Below the pieces are notes generated by a model. That model was given only the letters and a program-made list of their open reading frames with translations, searched no databases and was not told the origin of the DNA. Both the position numbers and the translations under genes were made by a program. This document shows, in pieces, positions 36,950-46,423 of a DNA stretch of 64,000 bases (its first letter is position 1; each line of letters opens with the position of its first letter). The stretch is from contig NC_049907.1 in NCBI RefSeq assembly GCF_001411555.2, positions 32,773,157 through 32,837,156 on the forward strand. The letters run 5' to 3'. This DNA comes from Juglans regia (lineage: Eukaryota; Streptophyta; Magnoliopsida; Fagales; Juglandaceae).

Positions 36950-38815
36950 TCAGACTTCCCCCACTCCCTGGGGAGTTGAGAACTTCATTTTGAAATGATA
37001 GGTCGAGGTAATGTCCCTTAAGCTATTGAGGGTGGGTCTTCTAATGATGGCGTTGTATGCCGACGGAGTTTTCACCACCAGGAAGTCGACCATAACAAGG
37101 GTCGTGCATGGGCTACTTCCCACCAGGACGGATAGCGTGATGGTTCCCACTGGCTGGACAATGCTTTCAGAGAATCCTTTTAAGGGCATGGGGGTTGGCA
37201 GCAGCTGTGAGGTCTCAATTCCTATCTTGATGAAGGCTTCCCAGAACAAGATGTTTGCGGAACTCCCGTTGTCGATGAAGATTCTACGGGTGGTGAAGTT
37301 TGCAACGACCACTAGGGCGTCATCGTGGGGTTACAAAACCCCTTCTTCATCTGCCTCCGTGAACGAGATTACCAGAGTGGGGTCACTCCTTCGTTGTTTG
37401 GCAGAATGATACTTAGCCGAGTATACTTCGTAGTATTGGGCCTGCCTAGCATGTGCTTTTCTCCCTGACGAGGTGATGCCCCCACCCACGAACCCTCTAG
37501 CTATGGTTCAAATTTCCCCCAGGAGCTGCTACCTTGGTGGCAAGTGGGGGGACCTGGTGGTGGCCCCCTTATTGCCAGCAGTTAAGGGTTGCTCGCCCGT
37601 TGGTGTTGGTTACCTCGGTCCCGACTCCTTTCCATCGACCTTCCCCTTCTCCCATGCTCTTACCTTCCGGCTGGGGAATGGCAGCGCCTCTACTATTCCG
37701 TGTATTTCTTCTTGCCTCCCGGGGTGAGGTAGTCTTCGGTGTTGTGTGAGGTGGACCGATGGTAGGTGCAGTAGCAGCGCATCGTTCCCCCGTCGTTCTC
37801 CTTTTGGATGGTGAACGTGGGTCAGTTGTATCGTGGCCCAAGTCTCTTTGCCGGGACTTCCTCTCGCCGCTTCTCTTGTGAGCCATTTTCCCTTTCTTAT
37901 GGGGCTTGGCCTTAGTTGGGACATTCCCCTTCCTTTCCGCACGCTCTATTTCCTTCCTTCGCGGCTCTGTCAACGCTTAAAAAGTGTCTTCCGCATTGAT
38001 GAAGTTGTCAGCCTGGTCCATGAATTCCCGTAACGTCATGGGAGTCTGTCTAGCCAGTTCTGCCATAAACTGGGAGCACGGCCAGACACCTCCCAGGAGC
38101 ACCAACAAGGTGATCTTCTCGTCTTGGTCTTCAGTGGTCATGCACTCTTTGTTGAATCGGGCCAAGTAGGACTTTAGACTCTCGTCCTTTGTTTGTTTTA
38201 TAGTGAGGAGGTACGCAGCCGAACGTCACCTTCTCCAACTGGACATGAATTGGGTCAGAAACAATCGAGCTAGCTCTCCGGAGTTGTCCACTGATTTCGG
38301 TGCTAGTGACCCAAACCATACATGCGCTGACTCCTTCAGGGTTAATGGAAATGCCATACAAGCAATTTCCCCGGGAAAGTCATGTAGCATCATGTGAGCC
38401 CTAAAAGTTTCCAGGTACTCGAAAGGGTCCCTTCCTCCGTCACACATCTCCATAGCAGGGACTCTAAACTTCGATGGCAAAAGAAATGCCATCACCTCTT
38501 CAGTATAGAGTAGACCCATGCTTGTGGGCAACTGGCCCACCGTTGACGACGTACCCACTTTCTACACTATTTCCTCGTACTTCCCCTTGAGGCTACGTAG
38601 TTCGTCATGCATGTGTTTCTGCTCCTCTTCCTTCTTGGGTCCCGCTTGCGTGTTTCGGGATCCCATGTGCTCAGTGTCATAGCCTCCCCACCATTTTGCT
38701 CGCGTTGGGATTCCTTGAGGTTCGCGTTCTCTTTGCGGAGTGCTTCCACTTCACCAGTTAGCTTCGTCACCCATTTCTCCATTGTTTTCATCCTTGCTTC
38801 CATGACTTCTCTCAT
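36950..38815 (-). pseudogene. gag-protease remnant, Ty3/gypsy (Tat-like)
   Basis: Gag is the structural protein of the retrotransposon particle, and the protease processes the polyprotein. Segments in order on the minus strand: a coiled-coil N-terminal part (38815-38567); the gag core (38558-38226: GGRDPFEYLETFRAHM, MAFPLTLKESAHVWF); its continuation in another frame (38165-37977: ARFNKE, MDQADNFINAEDTF); a basic Lys/Arg-rich linker (37973-37569); and an aspartic protease (37312-36950) with FIDNGSSANILFW, where the family usually has D-[ST]-G or DNGSS. The C-terminal part YNAIIRRPTLNSL has Arg where relatives usually have Gly. Stops and frameshifts separate the pieces, so no intact polyprotein can be made. 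Confidence 0.8.
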
Positions 38816-38819
38816 ATTT

Positions 38820-39770
38820 CTCTCCTGAGTTGTTCGAAATAGGTTGTCACAGGCATGAGAAGAACATGCAAGATCTATTACTATCTCACAGATAGTGCCA
38901 CTGTTAATATCGTGTTTCGCACACTTTTGGGCCGAGTACCAACAACTCAGGTCTTCGAAAACAAGCCTTGCATAAGGTAGAAAATATTGCAGCTTTTAGA
39001 GGGCGGTCTTGGGACCGGTGAGCCTCCAATGCCTAAGTTAGTAAATATTCTTAGAGTGTAGTAAATAAATAAAAAATTCTAGAGATCCGAGAGAGTTTTC
39101 TCGTACTTGGGATCAATTATTTATGAGAAAATATACTTACAACCGTGAATTGCGTAACCGCCGCGTAATCGTTTTGAAAAAAATGAATAAAACATGGGAC
39201 CTACATGAAAAAAATTAATTTTTTAATAGTGGACCCCACTCTTTTTCAAAGCGATTACGCGACGGTTACGCACTTCACGGTTGTATGTAGAATTACTCAT
39301 TATTTATACTACAAGTTCGAGAGGGCAGATCGTGCCTGCTTCCGTGAAGGTCATATTCCCTATATTGTTCATTTTGTTAGAATCTTTAAATGCGACATAG
39401 CTCTGAGATGACATTATTAATGGGGCGCAGCTCTACGATGGTGCCATTAATGTGGCGCGTTTGCCCTGGTGGTGGAACCATAAATTCAGCATGGTTCTTC
39501 AGTTCCCTCTTTTCGGTCTGCTTTCCCTTTGGTCCGTCTATGCCTCTCTTGTTAGTATATCAACGGTTCTCTTCTCCACGTATCATGCTTGCTATATGGG
39601 CGGGCACTCGAGGACGTGTCTCATCTCTTGCAGCACCATTTCTCCTACAGGTCATGTACAGAGGATTCTTCTAGAAGGCCAGATTCGTGGCTTTCTGTCC
39701 TGGTTCGGGCTTAATGGATCCTTGAAGGAGAAAATACCACATTCCTCGACCAGTAGTGTCAATTAATTAA
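38820..39770. other. Leader or LTR-like DNA upstream of gag
   Basis: Noncoding on both strands apart from frames without domains (39205-39766). It contains GATAGTGCCACTGTTAATATCG near 38893, reminiscent of leaders just before gag in Tat-like elements, and a nested MITE. No clear primer binding site or LTR end was found. Confidence 0.4.
39136..39287. mobile_element. MITE with about 45-bp terminal inverted repeats, TA target duplication
   Basis: The left end CTTACAACCGTGAATTGCG and the reverse complement of the right end, CATACAACCGTGAAGTGCG, match over about 45 bases with a few differences, continuing through CGTAATCG and TTTGAAAAA. TA flanks both sides (39134-39135 and 39288-39289), as in Tc1/mariner (Stowaway-type) elements. 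It is noncoding and 152 bp long. Confidence 0.8.
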
Positions 39771-40807
39771 ATTAGTTTTGTTCGTGGAGTATATTTTCAT
39801 AAAGATAAGTGATATAGTGTAAAAGGAATTTTATAAAAATAAATTTTGAAATTGAAATGATTTCATATGATATAATGTTAGATTTTCTTCATAATAAAAA
39901 TAGTTTTACAATCTAATTACGTACTACACAAAGTTACATCAGCTTATAAGTTTATTTTTTTAAAATTTCTATGTTGTTAAATCAACAGTTATTTTTTGTG
40001 TTATCGTGTCGCTAATTAGAATTGAAACTCTCACATGAATCCCATGCACAGCAGTATATTTACTCTCTCTCTCTCGATCTCGAAAAGAGAAAGAATAAAA
40101 GTGGATTCAACCTTAATAAAACTTGGAACTCGGACAGGACTCTAAATTAGTAAGATAAGAGAATGAAAACAGAAATGGAAATCGATGGCTATGTCAACAA
40201 TATTATACAAAATATTTATATGAAAATTGAAATACTTTATTGGGATTATAAATGTAGTTTGAAATTCTTCTATTACTTATTTAATTATATTACTACGTAA
40301 ATTTCAACGAAATCTTTTAGAATTTCATTCTGAGTTAGCAACTTCTATTTTTTATTTTTTTCGTTCTCTCTCTTTGAAGAACAAGTAGCCAAAAGGTATC
40401 CATGACTTGGTTATGATCATCAGAAAATAAATAATAAAGATTGCCTTTTTCAAGTGTAGATTATGCATGATCAATATATAATGTCATTAGCTTCCATGCA
40501 TAATGAACCAGCTCGTTAATGATGGTTAATTAAGAGAATTAGCTAGCTATCTAGCTAGGTTGGCTTCTAATTTCTTTTTGCAGGCCGATGGTTAGGCCAC
40601 CAACCGGTAGTGGTCGTGGAGGGTACGTAATTTCTTCTACTTTTTTTTTAAAAAAAGTTGTATTAATTTTTATTTTTTATTATGTTGTTAAATACATACG
40701 TCAAGAAATTATCGGAAAATTAGAGAGATGTCTCAAATTTTAAATATTGCAAAACTCGAATCTTAAAATTTTACAATTGAAAATTTAGGACATATAATGT
40801 AAGAGTA

Positions 40808-41010
40808 AGGTTGTATTTGGATGTTGAAGTGAGTTAAGTTGAGTTGAGTTGAGATGATAAAATATTGTTAGAATATTATTTTTTAATATTATTATTATTT
40901 TGAGATTTGAAAAAGTTGAATTGTTTATTATATTTTGTATTAGAATTTGAAAAAGTTGTAATGATGAGTTGAGATGAGTTGAGATGAGTTTGAGATCCAA
41001 ACGAAGCCTA
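40808..41010. repeat. Short MITE-like element, GTATTTGGAT...ATCCAAAC
   Basis: Starts TTGTATTTGGATGTTGAAG and ends GAGATCCAAACGAAGCC, giving short inverted ends (TTGGAT/ATCCAA). The interior (GAGTTGAGATGA, GAAAAAGTTGTAATGATGAG) is related to the GAGATGAG repeats. Noncoding. Confidence 0.6.
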
Positions 41011-41257
41011 AATCAACTGACAAGTGATTAATTTGATTAATAAAGAGTTTATCTCTTTATTTTAACTGCTCATATATTATTTATTTTTTTTATAATTATT
41101 AAAAAATTGACTTTTGATATATTAGTGTATTTTTATTTTTAATAAATATTTAAAAATATGAGAAAAAATTAAAATGAATAATTTGTACTAGTAGGCAAGC
41201 CCAACGGTCAAAGCTAGCCTGCACACTAGCAGCACCCTTTAAAGAAAAGTACTAAGG

Positions 41258-41605
41258 TCTCGTTGTTATATAGATGAGATGAGATGAAATGAAAATTTTA
41301 TGAATAATAGTAAGATAGTTTGTAAATAGTAGTAAAATGATTTGAATTAAGATATTTTATGGAATTTTAGAAAATGAGAGAGAAAAAGTTGAATAAAAAT
41401 ACTATAAAGTTAAATTATTATTATAATATTATTTTTATTTTAAAATTTGAAAAAAACTGAATTATTTTTTGTGTTTTGTTTAAAAGTTTGAAAAATTAAT
41501 TGTAATGATTAGATAAAAAAATTTAAAGTTCAAATTTGAAATCAAAAATTATTTGTGTTTGAATGCTAAGATGAGATTAGATGGGCCGATGAGACTATTT
41601 GTAAA
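41258..41605. repeat. MITE-like repeat (GAGATGAG family), copy 3
   Basis: Starts AGATGAGATGAGATGAAATG, contains GTAAATAGTAGTAAAATGATTT and GAGAGAAAAAGTTGAATAA, and ends AGATGAGATTAGATGGG. It corresponds to the repeats at 3025 and 21490. Confidence 0.6.
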
Positions 41606-41834
41606 ATTACAGGGAAGCTAAGGATACATGTAGAATTTTTTATTTAATTATTTAATGGATAATATTTCTGTAAAATAATCTTATTTTTATAAATTATTTT
41701 ATAAAAATACTTCTTATCTTAAAACTGAATTATACAAAAGATAGTGAAAATCTATTATAAATTATACGAACTGTACGTACGTGTGGATCGAAGTAAGTTT
41801 AAATATTATGTTGACATAGTAATATTGGAAATTA

Positions 41835-42010
41835 AGGATGCTGTTAGCCGGCAGCCCGCTAGTTGAATTTTTTTTGTTTTTTATGTTTTTTTTATTTTTT
41901 TAAATTTTTTTTAAATATTTTTAATTATTAAAAAAATACAAAACTTTACTAATAGTCATTTTTTAATTATTAAATAAAAAAATTAAAAAGTAAAATAAAA
42001 TGCATGAATA
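41835..42010. repeat. A/T-rich dispersed repeat, copy 1
   Basis: Contains TTTTTAATTATTAAATAAAAAA after an ACTTTACTAATAGTCA-like segment. A related copy lies at 44410-44590. Ends are unclear. Confidence 0.4.
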
Positions 42011-42403
42011 GTACTAAGATTGAATGGGCAAACTCATGGGAAGTATCAATCAACCAGATAAGAACCTCATCATGTAGAGATAATAAATGGGATAATAAAA
42101 AATTTAAAAAAAAATCAATGCATGGTTTTTCATCCCATATATATGACGCACATCTTTCTATATATATAAATATATATATATATAGGAATATTTCACCATT
42201 TTTATTTTATTTCGCAGTTGTACTGTCGAATTTTTCAGCGCAGAAGTTCTTATGTCTTGTGCCACATTATACGAAGGTGATCAACAGTACATCTGGCGCC
42301 ACAAAGCAAAAACAAATATAGAAATCACAGTACTACTTAAGCAACACATGCATGATGATGACATGATCATGTACATATGATAATAATGAAAGATATTGAA
42401 AAA

Positions 42404-43034
42404 CTAAGCATAGGCTTCAGGATTGGCCAAGAGATATGCTTCCACAGCCTTGTAAACAGCCATGGCCTTTTGCTTGCCTGACTTCACTTCCTCTTCATCG
42501 ATCTGGACCCCTGGTTTTGGATGATACTTGATGACATCTGTACCTTTGCATCCCCCATCAGGAGTGGCCTCAAACTTAATCTCATAAGAAACTGATTCGA
42601 TCTTGTCCACCAAATCATCACCCTCAATCAACGTGTAACTATATGTTAATTTCTCTTCATCTACTGCATCGATCCTATGCTTCACGTACTTGATGTGTGT
42701 ACCTGCATACATAGACAGTAAACTGATTAAAAAAAAAAAGAGAGAAGGGTTTAATAATTCAACCATTCTTTGAACAGAAAGAAGACACAAAACCATTTAT
42801 TCAGTTCATTTTTAGAATATGCCCTAAATTATAAGATGCAACTAGCTTGCCTTCAGCAAAGGTCAGTTTCTTAATGGTTCCAGGCCCTCCATTGCCTTCA
42901 ACTGTCTCGATACTCTTGATGGCCTGGGGCATGAGCTTGGGGAAGAGGTTGTCAGCATCAAGGATCAAGGCCTTGAACAGTTTTCCTGCCGGGACGGGGC
43001 TAGTGAACTCATCAGTTAGAGATACAACACCCAT
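42404..43034 (-). CDS. PR-10 / Bet v 1-family protein, intact, two exons
   Basis: Exon 1 is 43034-42851 and exon 2 is 42702-42404, giving 160 residues, the usual PR-10 length. The start [20 protein letters not shown], the glycine-rich loop at residues 47-52 (GNGGPG within 46-53), E61-G62 at the exon junction, KYVKHRID at 66-73, and the C-terminal helix ending [14 protein letters not shown] are all in place. PR-10 proteins have a seven-strand sheet wrapped around a long C-terminal helix and bind hydrophobic ligands such as flavonoids or cytokinins. Many are pathogen-induced and several are pollen or nut allergens (family knowledge). The intron position (phase 1 in codon 62) is the conserved family site, but the donor reads GC. 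A TATA box lies 102 bases upstream. It is the only PR-10 copy here without a disabling lesion. The specific ligand cannot be predicted. Confidence 0.93.
42703..42850 (-). other. PR-10 intron with GC-AG ends
   Basis: 148 bases, AAG|GCAAGC at the donor and TATGCAG at the acceptor. Using the GC donor gives FAEG-THIKYV, in register with the family and with the pseudogene copies. A GT nine bases further in would keep the frame but add three residues (KLG after the glycine), so it is an alternative to exclude with RNA. Confidence 0.75.
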
Positions 43035-43135
43035 GATCTTTACAACTTGGAGATGGAAAGCTAGATAACAAGTAACACTTTGGACTGGAAGTTTATTTGG
43101 AGTGGGAGAGAAGGTCATGTAGACTATAAAGGTAG

Positions 43136-43143
43136 TATTTATA
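43136..43143 (-). promoter_or_regulatory. TATA box of the intact PR-10 gene
   Basis: TATAAATA on the minus strand about 102 bases upstream of the start codon, in the same kind of context as in copies B and C. Confidence 0.7.
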
Positions 43144-43549
43144 GATCGAGAAGACAGGAGTTGTGCAAGTGTACGTTCCCTAGCTAGCTGTGCCCTTTGG
43201 CTTCGACTAATTACTTGGCCATAGCTAGTTGAATAATGTAGGTAGTTGTCTCTATCATGAGAAGGTTCAAATGCCATGGCCCATGTACTACTTACTAGAT
43301 CGAACGCAACATGCACCGCTTTCTAATTACCAAGATCATAACCTTAATTTATCCGATTATATACATACCCACCTGTATTTGCATGGCTCATTAATTATGA
43401 TCTCGATCTTATTCTCTTATTCTCTTTTCAAATTTTTTTTTTTTTTTTTGGGTGTAATTAACTCTTATCAAGTGCTTGAGAAGGCATGTATTACCAAGCA
43501 TTTCTTAACAAACATTTAATATGCTTTGTATCTAAGGTAATGAAATATA

Positions 43550-43684
43550 ATCATGAATTGTGCAAGCGTGTACTCCTTTAAAAAACGAGTGAAATTTATT
43601 ATTAAAAAAATTAATTTTTTCATATGGATTCTATTTTTTATTCACTTTTTTAAAGGAGTGTGCGGCACTTGTACATTTCATGAC
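43550..43684. mobile_element. MITE with about 35-bp terminal inverted repeats, TA target duplication
   Basis: The left end ATCATGAATTGTGCAAGCG and the reverse complement of the right end, GTCATGAAATGTACAAGTG, match, then continue through ACTCCTTTAAAAAA. TA lies on both sides (43548-43549 and 43685-43686). It is 135 bp, noncoding, and a second Tc1/mariner-type MITE distinct in sequence from 39136-39287. Confidence 0.75.
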
Positions 43685-45974
43685 TATAAATATAATTTTT
43701 TTTAATCTAACGAAATTAATCTTCCAAAAAACCTCACTCGGATGCGTGCATGGGATCGAGATTCTCTAAAAATTGTGTAAATTTCAAATTTTAAATTAGG
43801 AATGAGATGGACATAAATTCTATAAAATAGTTTTTTATTTTATGATAAATTACTAATTAATATAATATTAAATTTTAAAATCTTATATCATTATAGTTTA
43901 TTGTATTAATAGTTATAATAATACTATATATAGTGTCTATTAATAATTATACTAATACTATATCACTATATCACTATATATTATAATATATCATTATAAT
44001 CTATAATACAATTATAATATATATTATAATATACTACAAGATATTATCACTATAATATTATATACTATTATGTATTATATAATAGATAATATAGTATATT
44101 AAAATTGAAAAATCGGACCGAAACCGATAAAATCGAAAGTACCGATTTAAAGAAATAACCAGTACAGAATCAATTTTTAAAAATATAAAACCGGTGCATA
44201 TCGATCCGGTTTCAAATTTTGTCCAAAACTAAACTAATCCGATTCGATTACGCCCCTATTAGTGTGCGTCAAAATTTACCTTAACTTCGACAAAATTCTA
44301 GAAGTCTCAATCCCCAAAATAAGATAGTATACGCTATTAAGCTGATAGATCAAAATGCCGAAATAATGAAATTGATCACAAAACGATAAGACATTTCTGA
44401 CTTCGGGCCAAATGATCTGTTGCCAGTTATAAATTTGTTGTTATTTTTTATTTTCTTTCAAGTATTTTTTTAATAATTTTAATTATTAAGAAAAAAATAA
44501 ATATATATATATAATTTTATTAATAATCACTTTTTTAATTATTAAATAAAAAAATTTAAAAATTAAAATATATGAGAGGTAAGTTGGAGGGCTCCATTAA
44601 TATTTTCCGGACATCACAATCCATCCCCAGACAGCAAAACCGTACGTTCACATAATTAGCTTATACTAGCCCAATTACAAAAGTCGTTGCCAAAATGCAA
44701 TTTTCACAAATCTAAATGGTTGCCCCACAATATATATACATACATATATATATATATATGTACGTGTGTGTGTCCTCTCGAATTATATTTTTTCTTTTTA
44801 AATTTTCATTCAATTTATAATTTCTAAAACTAATAATTACATCAAAATAGATTCTCAAACTTTCAAAATTTCTCAATTCCTCATTCCATCTACCAGCAGC
44901 ATCAAATATAATTGAAATTTGTTACACGTGCTGCTCATGTGTATATCATTTACTGCAAAGATATAATTTTTATCTAATTTATTATTATTGATTATATAAA
45001 ATATGAAATAATATATGCTATCAATTAATAATAAACAATAAATTAATAAATAATTTTTTTATTAATTTATATATAGTTAATGAATATCAAATAATTTTAT
45101 TGTGTACATAAATTATTCATATTTACTTACAACTTAGGTATAAAATGATTTTATATATGGTTAATGATTAATTATTTATTATTAATTGATAACATATATT
45201 ATTTTATATCTTATATGGTCAATGATAATATATTAGATAAAAATTACATCTTTAAAGTAAATTTTCGTTAAATTCAACGCTGCTGGTAGACGAAATGGAA
45301 AATTGAAAAGTTTTAAAAAATTGAAAGTCTACTTTAATACAATTATTAATTTTGAAAATACATTGTGAATTGAGTAAATATTTAAAAGGATAAAGTGTAA
45401 TTAACCTATATATATATATATAAATAGACCCCATAATATTTATAAAATGTCGGAGTGAATTTTCCAAATAGCATTAGATGCCCAATAAAATGCTATAAGA
45501 CACATTCATGTATTTATATCTCTCTTCCTCTACGCCCAATAGTTCAAAAACAATAAGGATCTGTATCCAAACTTGTAAGCTTTGAAACAGACGGGAAAGA
45601 ATCAGGAAAGTTAGGAACAAGACGACATCATTCTTAAATAGCCGGAAAGGGTGGTGACAGCTGTGCCATCATATTATTTCTTTCATGACCCAGGTTAACC
45701 AATGTGGCGGCAGGGTACCAGGCAGCCATTAAATCTGAGGAGTCCTGTTAACCTCCTTCTATTTCTTCAACTTTATATACAAGCCTACGTGGTTTTTTCT
45801 AAAAAAAAAAAAACCAAATCGTTTAGCATTTCATTTTTGAGAGACGCTTCGGGCAGGTCGGGTGTACAACGAGATTTTATACCAGTAAATAAACAGTTGC
45901 CATTTTTGAGTTTCAGTAAAGAAAAATGATATATGGAAGTCACTGTTTGTAGAAGCCAATTTTGCACTCATTAG
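43685..45974. other. AT-rich intergenic region, nothing coding
   Basis: TA-rich low-complexity DNA at 43900-44100, a copy of the A/T-rich repeat at 44410-44590, and TA and GTGTGT microsatellites near 44735-44775 and 45408-45422. The stretch 45640-45970 is less AT-rich but has no convincing gene. Confidence 0.55.
44410..44590. repeat. A/T-rich dispersed repeat, copy 2
   Basis: Shares TTTTTAATTATTAAATAAAAAA and the TTTATTAATAATCAC context with 41835-42010. A TA microsatellite lies inside. Confidence 0.4.
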
Positions 45975-46109
45975 GTGTCAAAACATACACCACGTATTTG
46001 AGAGGGAAAACGAGAGAGAGCACAGATGAGAGAGAGAGCACGGATGAGAGATGAGAGAGAGAGAGAACGAGCGGAGATGAGAGAGAGAACGAGCGAGAGA
46101 GAGCGCAGA
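45975..46109. repeat. GA-rich low-complexity tract at the gap edge
   Basis: GAGAGAGAGCACGGATGAGAGA-like simple sequence runs straight into the N block. Such tracts often break assemblies, so the gap is probably caused by this repeat and the satellite beyond it. Confidence 0.8.
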
Positions 46110-46209
46110 NNNNNNNNNNNNNNNNNNNNNNNNNNNNNNNNNNNNNNNNNNNNNNNNNNNNNNNNNNNNNNNNNNNNNNNNNNNNNNNNNNNNNNNNNNN
46201 NNNNNNNNN
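46110..46209. other. Assembly gap, 100 Ns
   Basis: Exactly 100 Ns, the usual placeholder for a join of unknown length. Nothing can be said about the distance, and perhaps not about true linkage, between the PR-10 side and the satellite side. Confidence 0.97.
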
Positions 46210-46304
46210 AAAATAAGAGGTTGGAGTCTTTTGCTAGCGGGCATCCTGTGGTACTACCATGACCATAGGGTAAGTATTCCCCAACAAGGGGGGAATCGGA
46301 GCAA

Positions 46305-46373
46305 CTCTTATTTTTACCACTTTGCCCAAGCTTTTTACAAAACCGATTCAGCGCAAAGTGGCAAAAATAAGAG
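46305..46373. repeat. Inverted repeat within one satellite monomer (example)
   Basis: The left arm CTCTTATTTTTACCACTTTG (46305-46324) pairs with the right arm at 46354-46373, whose reverse complement differs at a single base (A versus G), across a 29-base loop. The same pair recurs in most monomers except those with ACGAAATTGCCCATGCC in the left arm. Confidence 0.85.
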
Positions 46374-46398
46374 GTTGGAGTCTTTTCCACGCGGGCAT

Positions 46399-46423
46399 CC
46401 TATGGTACTACCATGACCATAGG
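46399..46423. repeat. Second dyad in the satellite monomer (example)
   Basis: CCTATGGT (46399-46406) and ACCATAGG (46416-46423) form perfect 8-bp arms around 9 bases. Inside, ATGGT/ACCAT gives an alternative pairing. Monomers with CCTGTGG break one pair. Confidence 0.75.

Larger units (their letters stand above)
29250..39770 (-). mobile_element. Decayed Ty3/gypsy element, Tat-lineage-like, with antisense ORF
   Basis: Read on the minus strand the order is: leader or LTR-like DNA (38820-39770), gag and protease (38815-36950), no RT, RNase H or integrase, tandem repeats (36560-35545 and 35300-35028), and on the opposite strand a coiled-coil ORF remnant (29258-31020). Published plant Tat-lineage elements often carry extra ORFs in antisense, and tandem repeats, between pol and the 3' LTR; this layout agrees. 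I could not pair two LTRs, so the outer limits are approximate. The element is interrupted by a TRIM array (33744-35022), an AT-rich stretch (32821-33738) and a small MITE (39136-39287). Confidence 0.65.
39771..42403. other. AT-rich intergenic region downstream of the PR-10 gene
   Basis: No gene seen. It contains a CTCTCTCT tract near 40065, MITE-like repeats at 40808-41010 and 41258-41605, an A/T-rich repeat at 41835-42010 that recurs near 44410-44590, and a short TA microsatellite at 42160-42185. Confidence 0.6.

Noticed and set aside
37011..37409. Plus-strand frame of 132 codons
   Set aside because: Antisense shadow of the protease segment on the minus strand.
45971..46390. Frames of 78-139 codons crossing the N run
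   Set aside because: They include the unknown bases of the gap and simple GA-rich repeat.
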